Source: Candidatus Limivivens intestinipullorum
GTDB lineage: Bacteria > Bacillota > Clostridia > Lachnospirales > Lachnospiraceae
Direction of reading: 5' to 3'
NCBI GenBank assembly: GCA_018711185.1
Contig: DVIQ01000023.1
Coordinates: 1 to 64,000, forward strand
Length of the DNA stretch: 64,000 nt
A program made the translations under genes and the position numbers. The notes under the pieces were generated by a model. The model was given only the letters and a program-made list of their open reading frames with translations, was not told where the DNA came from and made no database searches. Positions 7,891 through 16,686 of the stretch are shown here, piece by piece; position 1 is the first letter of the stretch; each line of letters starts with the position of its first letter.

Positions 7891-8991
7891 TTACTGCTTC
7901 TTTTGCTCCGCCGCGATGCTGGCACAGGCCCCGCCCACCGCCGCGATGGGTATGGTCAAAAGGAGCATCGGCGTCAGAAGCAGGGCGTTTACCGCTTCCT
8001 CCGCGAGATATTTCCCCTGGGGCATCTGATCCAGAAAATCCCCGCTCATGCTGTATATCATCCACATAACCAGAACCAGGGCCGCCGCGGAAATCACGAA
8101 CATCAGGCAAACGGCGCCCATATGATTTCTGCCGGACAGAATCCCCATTGAAGCGCGCTCCTTCATTCCAAGCCCCGGCTGCCAGCGCACCGAGCGGCGT
8201 ATGGCGTCAAAGGTACTCAAAATCATTTCCGCCATAGCCCCGGAGGCACACACCAGCACCGCTCCCAGAAAAAGACTTTCCAGGTTCTCGCTCCCCGGCT
8301 GCAGAATCCTTCCCAGAATAACGCTGGCCGCCGCCACCGCCGCCAAAGACACGGCGTATACGCCCAAAGCGGTCAGGAACTGCCCCGTCCTCCGGCTGCG
8401 CATAAGCAGGAACGCCGCTCCCAGAAGTAATGACAGTCCAAGCGCCGCTGTCAGCGATGGCCCCAGGGCCTCCTGCTGTCCGGCTTTTCCAGCGCTGTCC
8501 ATCCACACGGGAAATAAAATTCTCCAGGCGCACAAAAGTCCAGGCACAGCGGTATACAGCACTCTCCTGCTCTTTCCTCCGCACAGCCACAGAAGCAGGG
8601 CCGCCCCCAGAATCGCCGGCACCAGCGAACGCTCTGCCCAGAAGTAATCCAGCACCTGGGCGTCCTCAATCAATCCGCTCTCTGACGTATGCATCCGCAG
8701 CAGTACTTTCTCGCCCTCCTGAAGCCGTGTCTCATTCCAAAACGGATCCTCCGCCAGATCCACAAGCTGTCCCGCCAGGCTTCCATCCAGAATCCTGGCC
8801 TGCAGCGAATCCGTAGTAATCACCTGCGCCGCCCGACACACCGTACGGGTTCCCTCCGCCACGGGAAGACCCGGCCACAGAAACAGCAGCACGGATACCA
8901 ACAGAAAAAATGCCCAGCTCATATCCTTGGGCATACGCATTTTGCGGTTCTCGACATTTTCATAAATCCCCGATACATCCTGAACCTTCAA
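7891..8991 (-). CDS. Divergent YibE/F-like membrane protein
   Basis: Membrane protein with a YibE/F-like layout: an N-terminal anchor, then a beta-rich exported stretch including ARILDGSLAGQLVDLAEDPF, then about seven hydrophobic segments. The position of the family IGRDxMGT motif reads GILSGRNHMGAVCLMF, so the hallmark is only partly kept. I choose the TTG at 8991, preceded by GGAGAGAAGGGGGATTTTAC, over the ATG at 9036, which has no RBS; the latter would give 381 aa. Monocistronic. Family membership is inferred from overall layout and short matches rather than an intact signature. The window already holds an intact paralogue at its left end. Confidence 0.65.
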   Translation of the reverse strand: MKVQDVSGIYENVENRKMRMPKDMSWAFFLLVSVLLFLWPGLPVAEGTRTVCRAAQVITTDSLQARILDGSLAGQLVDLAEDPFWNETRLQEGEKVLLRMHTSESGLIEDAQVLDYFWAERSLVPAILGAALLLWLCGGKSRRVLYTAVPGLLCAWRILFPVWMDSAGKAGQQEALGPSLTAALGLSLLLGAAFLLMRSRRTGQFLTALGVYAVSLAAVAAASVILGRILQPGSENLESLFLGAVLVCASGAMAEMILSTFDAIRRSVRWQPGLGMKERASMGILSGRNHMGAVCLMFVISAAALVLVMWMIYSMSGDFLDQMPQGKYLAEEAVNALLLTPMLLLTIPIAAVGGACASIAAEQKKQ

Positions 8992-9110
8992 GTAAAATCC
9001 CCCTTCTCTCCTGTAAAAGCGCGGCGCGCTTCTCACGTTCGTGTATAGCTATGCTCATTCTATCCGGTTCATGTAAATATATCGGGCGCGGCATGTAAAA
9101 TTTACGTAAA

Positions 9111-9170
9111 GTCCGCGCGGCAGTTGGGGGGTAAAATCCAGCAGCCGGTCTGCACACATGCCGCGCGGAC
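9111..9170 (-). terminator. Candidate hairpin terminator after maf
   Basis: Perfect 12-bp inverted repeat GTCCGCGCGGCA / TGCCGCGCGGAC separated by 36 bp, starting 15 bp past the maf stop. The T-run is short (TTT), so termination is only likely. Confidence 0.5.
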
Positions 9171-9184
9171 TGCAAAAAGCCGAT

Positions 9185-9751
9185 TCAGAAGGCCTTCAGC
9201 TCCTGATAAACCCTGGCCGCCGGAAGTCCCACTACGGTATTGTAGTCTCCGCGGATTCCCCGCACGAAGATGGCCGCCTTTCCCTGGATGCCATAGGCTC
9301 CCGCCTTGTCCATGGGTTCTCCCGTGGCGATATACGCGGCAATCTCCTCCTCTGAAATCGCGTACATTTCCACATCCGTCTTTTCAAAAAACACCTTCTC
9401 GGTCTGCTGTTGTCCCTTTTTCCGCACAAGGGCCACGCCTGTATACACCTGATGGCTTTTCCCGGAAAGGGTTCTCAGCATCCGCGCCGCGTCTTCTTCG
9501 CCGGTGGGTTTTCCCAGTATGCTCCCATCCAGCGCCACCACGGTATCCGCTCCGAGAATCACCGCGTCTTTTGCCAGCTGCCGCGCCGCTGCCCTGGCCT
9601 TTCTGAGAGCCAGCTCCATCACCGTCTTTGCCGGATCTGTTTCCGTTGTCTTCTCATCTGCATCCGATACCAGAACCTCAAAGGGGATGCCTGCCTGTAT
9701 GAGGAGCTCTTTTCTCCTGGGGGAGCCCGATGCCAGTATGATTTTTTCCAT
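9185..9751 (-). CDS. maf: Maf-family nucleotide pyrophosphatase
   Basis: Hydrolyses non-canonical or modified nucleoside triphosphates (family activity on dTTP/UTP and modified bases) and is linked in Bacillus to septum formation. The 188-aa protein starts MEKIILASGSPRRKELL, with the signature SGSPRR loop, and has the catalytic ILGADTVVALDG stretch. The start at 9751 is supported by GGGAAGGTTATTTC; the longer track start adds 20 unrelated residues. It lies 73 bp after the MurE-like gene on the same strand, so cotranscription is possible. Confidence 0.92.
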   Translation of the reverse strand: MEKIILASGSPRRKELLIQAGIPFEVLVSDADEKTTETDPAKTVMELALRKARAAARQLAKDAVILGADTVVALDGSILGKPTGEEDAARMLRTLSGKSHQVYTGVALVRKKGQQQTEKVFFEKTDVEMYAISEEEIAAYIATGEPMDKAGAYGIQGKAAIFVRGIRGDYNTVVGLPAARVYQELKAF

Positions 9752-9824
9752 GAAATAACCTTCCCTTCCCCGAAAGCCTGTCCGGCTTTGGTCTTTTTTA
9801 CAACGGTTCATCCATGTGAAACCG

Positions 9825-11372
9825 TTACGTTTTTCCCACCGCTATTTTAGCACCGGAAGGGATCCTCTGGCAAGACGCGTACCAGTCCAAAGCGCGGCAA
9901 ACCAAAGCCGCATCGGCGGGATATTCCCAGTCCGCCGCGCCGAAGCGCTGGCGCCCGGCGTTGCCCTTTCCCAGCACGAGAACCACCGTCCGCTCCTCCG
10001 CCTCCGCCACTGCCCGGTTCACCGCCTCCGCCCGGTCGCGGATACACGCGCAGGGGCAGCCCACCATCTCCGCGTAATGGCATATCTCCCCGGAAATCCG
10101 TTCCACCGGCTCCATACCAGGGTTGTCAGCGGTTATGTAAAGCTTCTGGGCGAACAGACCGGCAACAAGTCCAAGCTCTCTCCTCAGATTTTTCCCCCTG
10201 TCTCCCGGACAGCCGAAAACTGCCGCGATCCTCCACCCCGGGAAGCGCAGACACACGTCGTCAAAGAGCCGTTCAAGGCTCAGGCGGTTTTGGGCGCAAT
10301 CCACAATCACATGGAGTTTCCTGTCGCTGCTTTCATACTCCTCCATCCTGCCGCTGACCGTGGCCAGGGCCAGCCCCTCTCTGATGCAGGATACGGGAAT
10401 TTCATACGCATACGCAGCGGCAATGGCCGCCAGAGCATTCTCCACGTTAAAGAAACCCGGCATTGCCAGCGTAAATTTTTCGTGAAACCGATCGCATCTC
10501 GCCCGAAAAGTCACTTTTCCATTCTCCATATGTATGGCGTGACCCCAGATATCCGGCGCTCCGGTAGTTCCAAAGGTAACGATCCTCTCCGCGCTGCCGG
10601 CCGCCGCCAGCACCTGCCGGCGATGCTCCGTATCCAAGTTGACGCAGGCCGTCTTTGCATTCCTGAAAACAGCGGATACCGTCCGCAGCGACTCCTCAAA
10701 GCTTTCATGCCCTTCAAAATGGGCGGAATCTTCCGCAATATTCAGCAAGATTCCCACATCACAGGGAATCCCGCAGGCCCGATAGGATTTCAGCATACGT
10801 TCGGACAGCTCCACAGTCATATACTCCTGCCCCGTATCCACGGAACGGTTCAGTCGGCGATACAGCTTTGCCGGCTCCGAGACAGTCTGGAAAGAACCGC
10901 TTTCCCGGCCGTCAAAAGTTTCCATGGAGGACAGGATTCCCGTGGGCCGCCCTCCTTTCTGCCGCTCCCAGGCGTCCAGAATGCTCCGCAGATAATGGGC
11001 CGCCGTGGTTTTCCCGTTTGTTCCGGTTATTCCCGTAATCTTCACCGGAAGCTTTGCCGCGTCATAAAAGGCTGACGCCAGAAGAGCCTCTGCCTGAGCA
11101 ATATCCCGCACCCTCAGAAAAGCCATCCCCTGCCCTGCCTGGTACGGCGTCTCACTGACATAGCAGAAGCATCCTCTCTCTGCCGCCCCGGCCAGAGCTT
11201 CCTCCCGAAACGCGCTTCCATTGCAGAGAAACATCCCGTCCCGGACCGCCTCCCAAAGGCTGCTGGCAAGCCCCCTCACCGGCCGCTCCTCCCATCCCGC
11301 GATCCGCTCTCCCCGGAGGAGTCCCGCGTTCTTTAAAAGTTCTCTATATTCTCTCAATGCTTTTTCTTTCAT
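9825..11372 (-). CDS. MurE-like Mur ligase with altered active-site motifs
   Basis: Three-domain Mur ligase closest in layout to MurE (UDP-MurNAc-tripeptide synthetase). It keeps the ATP loop GITGTNGKTT (about residues 114-123), the substrate-loop TVSEPAKLY, and VSGRMEEYE. However, several MurE positions differ. The DNPR motif that reads the diaminopimelate side chain is ADNPGMEP here; DYAHTP is DCAQNR; and the region that normally carries the carbamylated lysine (YxxAKxxLF) reads ESLRTVSAVF without it. This points to a paralogue acting on another substrate, or to an impaired enzyme. The ATG at 11372, with AGGGGCGGATGTTT in front, is preferred to the one 2 codons earlier. maf follows. Confidence 0.75.
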   Translation of the reverse strand: MKEKALREYRELLKNAGLLRGERIAGWEERPVRGLASSLWEAVRDGMFLCNGSAFREEALAGAAERGCFCYVSETPYQAGQGMAFLRVRDIAQAEALLASAFYDAAKLPVKITGITGTNGKTTAAHYLRSILDAWERQKGGRPTGILSSMETFDGRESGSFQTVSEPAKLYRRLNRSVDTGQEYMTVELSERMLKSYRACGIPCDVGILLNIAEDSAHFEGHESFEESLRTVSAVFRNAKTACVNLDTEHRRQVLAAAGSAERIVTFGTTGAPDIWGHAIHMENGKVTFRARCDRFHEKFTLAMPGFFNVENALAAIAAAYAYEIPVSCIREGLALATVSGRMEEYESSDRKLHVIVDCAQNRLSLERLFDDVCLRFPGWRIAAVFGCPGDRGKNLRRELGLVAGLFAQKLYITADNPGMEPVERISGEICHYAEMVGCPCACIRDRAEAVNRAVAEAEERTVVLVLGKGNAGRQRFGAADWEYPADAALVCRALDWYASCQRIPSGAKIAVGKT

Positions 11373-11418
11373 AAACATCCGCCCCTTTGTGTATTAGATT
11401 CCCGGACGGCCAAAAAGG

Positions 11419-11447
11419 TTTCAATTTTCCCCATTCTGTGCTATGAT
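11419..11447 (+). promoter_or_regulatory. Promoter of the DUF6062 gene
   Basis: TTTCAA, a 17-bp spacer and TATGAT, 30 bp before the start codon. Divergent from the MurE-like gene. Confidence 0.6.
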
Positions 11448-11477
11448 GCTATTATAAGGATTCAGGAGGTCGAATGA

Positions 11478-12251
11478 ATGAAAGAGCAATTATACACCAT
11501 TCCCTTAAACGACGCGTTCCATACAGAGGATGAATGTCCCTTCTGCTATATCGAACGCTCTCTGGAACAGCATTCCATCGAATTTGTCCTGGGCGCTTCC
11601 CAGGCTTCCTATATGGAGGATAATATCCGCGCGGAGACAGACCGCCAGGGCTTCTGCGCCGATCATTTCCACAAGCTCTTTGTGTACGGGAACCGTCTTG
11701 GCAGCGCCCTGATTATGGAGACGCACCTGAAAAATCTCCGGGCCGGCCTGGAAAAGGAAATCTCCCAGTACGCTCCTGGCAAAAAAGCCTCCCTCTTCAG
11801 CCGTTTTTCCAAAAATGACGGCGAAGAAAAGGAGGGAAACAATATCAGCCGCTGGATCGACGAGCGGGAATCTACCTGCTATATCTGCGATTCTATGAAA
11901 AAAACCTACGATCGGTATATTGATACCTTCTTTGAAATGTATCGGAAGGACGCCGCCTTCCGGGAGACGGTCAAAAACGGAAAAGGCTTCTGTCTGAAGC
12001 ACTTTAGCGATATTTTAAAGGGCGCGGAAGCACGGATGAATGAAAAAGAGAAAAAGGAACTGTACGATGTGCTGTTTCCTCAGATGCTGAATGGTCTTTC
12101 CAGAATCACCGAGGACGTGGAATGGTTTCAGAAAAAATTCGACTATCGTTTTAAAGACGCGGACTGGAAAAACGCCAAAGATTCCGTACAGCGGGCAATG
12201 CAGAAAGTCGCCGGGGGCTATCCGGCGGACCCGCCTTTTGAAGCCAAATAA
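11478..12251 (+). CDS. DUF6062 family cysteine-rich protein
   Basis: Cytoplasmic protein of 257 aa with no signal peptide or membrane segment. Four regularly spaced cysteine/histidine elements, CPFC (about residue 22), FCADHFH (about 62), CYIC (about 135) and FCLKHF (about 178), form two CxxC...CxxH-like sets. This suggests two metal-binding repeats. The family is widespread in Clostridia and uncharacterised. RBS GGAGGTCGAATGA supports the start. It has its own promoter and is convergent with the ABC ATPase gene (21 bp apart). Function unknown. Confidence 0.78.
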   Translation: MKEQLYTIPLNDAFHTEDECPFCYIERSLEQHSIEFVLGASQASYMEDNIRAETDRQGFCADHFHKLFVYGNRLGSALIMETHLKNLRAGLEKEISQYAPGKKASLFSRFSKNDGEEKEGNNISRWIDERESTCYICDSMKKTYDRYIDTFFEMYRKDAAFRETVKNGKGFCLKHFSDILKGAEARMNEKEKKELYDVLFPQMLNGLSRITEDVEWFQKKFDYRFKDADWKNAKDSVQRAMQKVAGGYPADPPFEAK

Positions 12252-12272
12252 AACCCATCCCAGGGGACAGGC

Positions 12273-13391
12273 TCAGGGGATCATCCTGGCCGGGTCCCCT
12301 GATGGGATTCCCCATTTCCGGGCCAGACGCAGCAGCTCTCTGTTTCTCTGATTCATGGTGCCAAAGCGCTCCAGACAGCAGCAGACCCGGCCGCATTCCT
12401 TCATAAGCCTTCGGGCGTGTTCAAAGGCCTCCTCGCTTATGGGCTCAAAGGCCTCCTCCGCCACAACCCGGCTTGCCAGAGCCCTGGCCACTTCGTAATC
12501 CACATCATTTTTATGGAGAACCCCCGCCGCGAAGGGCATTCCTTTTCTCTGCAGCCTGCGGAAAACCGAGACCCCCGTCCCTCCGCCGGCAATGACAAAA
12601 AGGCGGGGCTTTCCAGGAACCGCCTCCATTTCCAAACAGCCGAAATCCGCGTTGTAGCTTCCGCTCGTCACCTCATACAGCTCATGAATATAGTCCGAAG
12701 CAAAGATCTCCTCCGGCGTCCCGTATTTCGCGATGTATTCTCCTTTTACGCACACCACCAAGTCCGATACCTTCTGGGCCAGATCCAGTTCATGGAGTGA
12801 CATGATCACAGCCACATTTCCGTCCGCCACCATACGCTTCAGAATCGTCAGAAGCTCCAGCTTGTGCTTAATGTCCAGAAACGAGGTGGGCTCATCCAGG
12901 ACAATGATTTCCGGCTCCTGGCAGATAGCCCTGGCGAGAAGGATTCTCTGGCGCTGCCCATCGCTGACAGCCTGGAAATCCCGGTCCCAGAGATCCATGG
13001 CGTGAACCAGCTCCATTGCCTTTCGCACCTTCTCCCAGTCTTCTCCGGACAAAATCCCCAAAGCTCCCGTGTAGGGATACCGGCCGGTGGCCACCATCTC
13101 CGCGCAGGTCATAAGCTCCGGCCGTATGCGCTCCGTAAGCACCACCGCCATCCGGGACGCCACCTCCTTATTGCCCATGTCCGGCATATTCCGGCCGTCC
13201 AGATAGACAGTCCCCCCGATGAGCCGAAGCTGCCGGGTAATGCTTTTCAGGATTGTGGATTTTCCGGCTCCGTTGGGTCCGATCAGCGTCAGGATTTCCC
13301 CCTTCCGGACCTGAATCTCAATCTCCTTAATCAAAGGCTTTCCGCCGTACCCCACGGTCATTTTTTCCGTGCAGAAAAAAGAGTTTTTCAT
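12273..13391 (-). CDS. BtuD/FepC-type ABC transporter ATPase with C-terminal extension
   Basis: ATPase of the corrinoid/iron-chelate importer encoded by this operon. The N-terminal 250 residues form a complete nucleotide-binding domain: Walker A GPNGAGKST, signature VSDGQRQR (in place of LSGGQ, still a workable C-loop), Walker B IIVLDEPTSFLD and the switch histidine in MSLHELD. About 120 further residues follow, starting LFVIAGGGTGVSVFRRLQRK, with a glycine-rich loop and a CCC run. These are absent from short BtuD/FepC proteins and may be a regulatory or ligand-binding domain. The start codon abuts the permease stop codon. The operon is under the cobalamin riboswitch. Confidence 0.9.
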   Translation of the reverse strand: MKNSFFCTEKMTVGYGGKPLIKEIEIQVRKGEILTLIGPNGAGKSTILKSITRQLRLIGGTVYLDGRNMPDMGNKEVASRMAVVLTERIRPELMTCAEMVATGRYPYTGALGILSGEDWEKVRKAMELVHAMDLWDRDFQAVSDGQRQRILLARAICQEPEIIVLDEPTSFLDIKHKLELLTILKRMVADGNVAVIMSLHELDLAQKVSDLVVCVKGEYIAKYGTPEEIFASDYIHELYEVTSGSYNADFGCLEMEAVPGKPRLFVIAGGGTGVSVFRRLQRKGMPFAAGVLHKNDVDYEVARALASRVVAEEAFEPISEEAFEHARRLMKECGRVCCCLERFGTMNQRNRELLRLARKWGIPSGDPARMIP

Positions 13392-14408
13392 TTAAACCGT
13401 CCTCCGTCTGCGTATCATAATATAGATCACCACCGGCGCCCCAAAGATGGCGGTCACAGAGCTGATGCTCAGCTCCGTCGGCGAGAATACCGTGCGCGCG
13501 ATCAGGTCGCAGAACAGGCAGAAAACCGCTCCGCCCAGGAAGCATCCCGGTATCACAAGGAGCGGCTTCGCCGTTTTCAGCGCGCTTTTTACCAGATGCG
13601 GAACCGCGATTCCCACAAAGGAAATGGGACCCGCGAAAGCCGTGACACAGGCCGACAAAAGGCTGGATAAAAGGATCAGCAGCACCCGGAACAGCCGGAC
13701 ATTCACGCCCATATTCTGCGCGTAGGCCTCCCCCAGCTGGTAGGCGCCGATGGGCTTTGACATCAGAAAGGCCATGACCATAGCAGCGCCCACCACTACA
13801 GACATCACCGCCACATTATCCCAGGAAGTGCCGGAAAAGCTTCCCATAGACCAGTTATGAAGGTTGACAATATCAGAGTCATCGGCAAAGGTTACCACAA
13901 AATCCGTTATGGCGGAACAGATATAGCTGATCATGATTCCGCTGATTACCAGAAGGGACATCTGATGTACCTTCCGGGAAACCGCCAGCACAAACCCCAT
14001 GCTGATCAGAGAGCCCGCGAAGGCCGCCGCGATCATAAGCCCGGAGCTCACCGTCAGGGAGTGTTCCAGGCAGGCGATCATCACAAGGGCCACCACCAGC
14101 TTCGCCCCGGAGGAAATCCCCAGCACAAAGGGCCCCGCTATGGGATTCGCGAAGAATGTCTGGAGAAGGAAGCCGGAGACCGACAGCGCTCCGCCCAGAA
14201 CAATTACTGCCAGAATTCTCGGAAGCCGGATTGACCATATGATTTGATAGGCCGTCTCCTCTCCCTTTCCGGCAAACAGGATTTCAAAAATCTCCCCCAC
14301 GGTCACGGAGACGCTTCCGGAATTGATGTTCCACACAATCAGCGCAAAAAGCAGCACGGTCAGAAGCAGAAAGGCCGCCCGGTATCTGCGGCCGGCTTTT
14401 TTATTCAT
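13392..14408 (-). CDS. FecCD/BtuC-family ABC transporter permease
   Basis: Inner-membrane permease of the same importer (338 aa, about ten membrane segments). The family hallmarks are visible: a cytoplasmic coupling region with AFAGPISFVGIAVPHLVK near residue 280, and TELSISSVTAIFGAPVVIYIMIRR at the C-terminus. FecCD permeases carry iron-siderophore, haem or cobalamin substrates. The upstream cobalamin riboswitch favours a corrinoid or cobalt-tetrapyrrole substrate. It lies 12 bp after the binding protein and is followed directly by the ATPase. RBS AGGAGGGCTGCCTT. Confidence 0.92.
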   Translation of the reverse strand: MNKKAGRRYRAAFLLLTVLLFALIVWNINSGSVSVTVGEIFEILFAGKGEETAYQIIWSIRLPRILAVIVLGGALSVSGFLLQTFFANPIAGPFVLGISSGAKLVVALVMIACLEHSLTVSSGLMIAAAFAGSLISMGFVLAVSRKVHQMSLLVISGIMISYICSAITDFVVTFADDSDIVNLHNWSMGSFSGTSWDNVAVMSVVVGAAMVMAFLMSKPIGAYQLGEAYAQNMGVNVRLFRVLLILLSSLLSACVTAFAGPISFVGIAVPHLVKSALKTAKPLLVIPGCFLGGAVFCLFCDLIARTVFSPTELSISSVTAIFGAPVVIYIMIRRRRTV

Positions 14409-14420
14409 AAGGCAGCCCTC

Positions 14421-15605
14421 CTACTGCAGTTTATACATGTACGTCAGCTCGGTAAGATTTGGGGCCTCTTCGGTGAGCATCCGGTGTATATCCACAATCA
14501 TGGTTCCGATCCCCGTGGTTTCCTGGAACATATTCTTCTGGGTACACCAGACGTTTCCTTCCTTTACCGCCTTAAAGTCCGCCAGAAGGGCGCTCTTGTC
14601 CAGAAGCTGATCGATGGTCTGCAGTTCTCCGTCGATGGTGCTGTTATAAATAATATAGTCCGCGTCCCTGGCTTTTGCGTAAAACTGCTCCATCTCCATA
14701 TTCATGGTGGACATGGCGTTTTCCTCTCCGCCCAAATCCTGGAATATATAGTTTCCCCCCGCCAGCTCGATCATCTTTGACACGTAATCCCCGGATTTCC
14801 GGACATTGGCGTAGCCAACGCTGGTGATATAGAAAAACGCCACGGTTTTCCCGGTGTTCTCCTGGGATTCCACACTTTCCAGCATGGCCTGCTGCTCTTG
14901 GAATTTCTCTTCCGCCAGTTCCTCTTTCCCCAGAAGGACGCCGTACAGCTTCATCCACTCCACCCGGCCCAGGGGATGGGACTCGTAGCTGGAACGTTCC
15001 ACCAGAACCGGGATTCCAAAGCTCTCCAGGGTTTCCTGCACCTCCGGGGTATGGTTGATCATGGTGGACTCCACCGCCAGCCCGCAGTTTTCCGAGAGAA
15101 TCAATTCATAGTCCGGCGCGCTGTATTTTCCCGCGTAGACGATGCTTCCTTCCTCCATGGCCTCCCTTGCCGCGTCCACATACCAGTTTTCCGCGGAGGT
15201 GCCTGAAAGCCGGATGCTGTCCAGCCCGTCGATGGCGGCAAACAAATCCATGGCCGAGGTGGCCACCAGATAGATATTTTCTATGGGCTGCCGCAGTACG
15301 GCGATATCCCCGTCCAGATCCTCCGGGGCTTCCGCCCCTTCGGGAACCACCAGGAACCGGTCCGTGCCGCCAATGGTAATCAGCGCGAAGCCGCCCTCAT
15401 AATAGTCCACGGAAAACTGCTCCGCGTAGCTTAACTCCATGCTTCCCTCATAAGTAAGCCCCGGCAGGGCGGCAGCCTCCGTCCCGACATTCTCGGCAGC
15501 CGCGGTCCTGCTTTCCACCGCACTGGCGTTCCGGCTTATCCCGCCCAGAATAAAGAAGCACAGAGCGCAAAGCAGCAGCCGCTTTTTCCATTTTTGTCCG
15601 ATCAA
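14421..15605 (-). CDS. BtuF/FecB-type ABC substrate-binding protein
   Basis: Extracytoplasmic binding protein for the importer. A signal sequence (about residues 8-28, ending ...NASA) precedes a helical-backbone two-lobe domain: IDGLDSIRLSGTS, YELILSENCGLAVESTMINH and FGIPVLVERSSYESHPLGR are typical of class III binding proteins. No convincing lipobox is visible, which is unusual for a Gram-positive binding protein; anchoring could be by an uncleaved signal. It starts at TTG with AGGAGGCTGAAAA in front and overlaps the upstream gene by 4 bp, so translation is probably coupled. Confidence 0.85.
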   Translation of the reverse strand: MIGQKWKKRLLLCALCFFILGGISRNASAVESRTAAAENVGTEAAALPGLTYEGSMELSYAEQFSVDYYEGGFALITIGGTDRFLVVPEGAEAPEDLDGDIAVLRQPIENIYLVATSAMDLFAAIDGLDSIRLSGTSAENWYVDAAREAMEEGSIVYAGKYSAPDYELILSENCGLAVESTMINHTPEVQETLESFGIPVLVERSSYESHPLGRVEWMKLYGVLLGKEELAEEKFQEQQAMLESVESQENTGKTVAFFYITSVGYANVRKSGDYVSKMIELAGGNYIFQDLGGEENAMSTMNMEMEQFYAKARDADYIIYNSTIDGELQTIDQLLDKSALLADFKAVKEGNVWCTQKNMFQETTGIGTMIVDIHRMLTEEAPNLTELTYMYKLQ

Positions 15606-16582
15606 TTTTCAGCCTCCTGTATGGATTCCGAGTCAAAAAGCAAAGTGTAGGAAATCTCGTAAGGCTGGCTCATGGCCACCGTATCCGCGATCACCTGCTG
15701 TTCCCTGTCCAAAACCGTCAGAGGAATCGAAAAAGCGGAATTTCCCTCGGCGTTTGTCCGCTCGTATTTCACATCGTCCACAATCATATAGTCATAATAC
15801 GGGCTATCGAAAACAATATCCACCGTATACTCTCCGTCCTTTACCGTCAGCGCCGCCGGCGATTCCACCGTTGTTCGCCCGGAGCCGCCGGCCAGCGTGA
15901 CTTCAATCGTATAATCGCCGTTCGCGAGGCCCAGCTCCCCGGCCGTCTTATAGCTTCCCTCTTTCATCGCATCCAAAGGAAGACTGGACGCTTCAAAGAC
16001 CAAGGTCCGGTCATACCATTTTTCTTTTCGTCTGCTCCACGCCGCACAGTCGATCCCCATATCCAAGGCCTCCACCGGCACCTGGTAGGTCTGCTGTCCC
16101 TCCTCGTTTTCCACAAAAGAGATATATTCATCCTCGGATGCCTGAACGGCTTCCTCTCCGGTACCCATAAACAGCCGCGTATATCCGTCCCCCCCAAGGG
16201 TTATTACGGCCGTCATTTCGCCGTCCTCCACAGTGAGCTCGCAGGCCGTAATGTTAAACATCGAAGAGCTGGAACGCACCTGGATCTCATAGGTCCCGTC
16301 GATCAGCTGATCGCCGTAGACCGGCGTCATGTCCTCGTCCACCACGTCCTGGGCCGGCGCCATCTCATCCGCCGACGCCACCTGCGCGCTTCCGTCTTCT
16401 TCGCCTGCCCCTTGCTCCGTGTCCGTTTCCGGTTTCTCTGTATCCGCTTCCGTTTCCCGTAAAGTCTCGTCCGCGCCGGTTTCCGCGGCGCTTGCCGCCT
16501 CTGCCGCGGTTCCCGGCTTCGCTCCTCCAAATGCAATTCCCACACTGAATAATGCTGCTGCAATTAAAAATCTTCTCTTCAT
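15602..16582 (-). CDS. Exported two-domain beta-sandwich protein of the B12-regulated set
   Basis: Secreted protein (signal peptide about residues 1-26), then a low-complexity Glu/Thr-rich linker (about 27-85) and two related domains. Domain 1 starts LIDGTYEIQVRSSSSMFNI and includes GGDGYTRLFMGTGEEA and CAAWSRRKEKWYDRTLVF. Domain 2 starts LANGDYTIEVTLAGGSGR and includes SPYYDYMIVDDVKYERT. The paired DGxYxIxV / YDYMIVDxxxY pattern resembles NEAT-like haem-binding beta-sandwiches, but that is inference. No membrane anchor or sortase motif is seen at the C-terminus. The start at 16582 has an AGGTG RBS; the longer track start has none. Likely role: handing a tetrapyrrole or metal complex to the binding protein encoded next. 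Confidence 0.65.
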   Translation of the reverse strand: MKRRFLIAAALFSVGIAFGGAKPGTAAEAASAAETGADETLRETEADTEKPETDTEQGAGEEDGSAQVASADEMAPAQDVVDEDMTPVYGDQLIDGTYEIQVRSSSSMFNITACELTVEDGEMTAVITLGGDGYTRLFMGTGEEAVQASEDEYISFVENEEGQQTYQVPVEALDMGIDCAAWSRRKEKWYDRTLVFEASSLPLDAMKEGSYKTAGELGLANGDYTIEVTLAGGSGRTTVESPAALTVKDGEYTVDIVFDSPYYDYMIVDDVKYERTNAEGNSAFSIPLTVLDREQQVIADTVAMSQPYEISYTLLFDSESIQEAEN

Positions 16583-16594
16583 TTTTACGCACCT

Positions 16595-16657
16595 GCGGGA
16601 ATGCCACTCGCGCTTCCTCCCCTCCCGCACGGAGGGCAGGCTGCCAGACATTCCCGC
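16595..16657 (-). promoter_or_regulatory. Hairpin in the cbiK-surface protein spacer
   Basis: GCGGGAATG / CATTCCCGC arms, 45 bp apart, in the 104-bp gap between two genes of the operon. There is no T-run, so it may be a processing or mRNA-stability element rather than a terminator. Confidence 0.35.
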
Positions 16658-16686
16658 ATTCCTTTCTCTGGCTGTGTCTTTGGTTT

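Noticed and set aside
9816-11075. 419-aa plus-strand ORF
   Set aside because: Exact shadow of the MurE-like gene on the other strand; low complexity Pro/Arg/His composition and no RBS.
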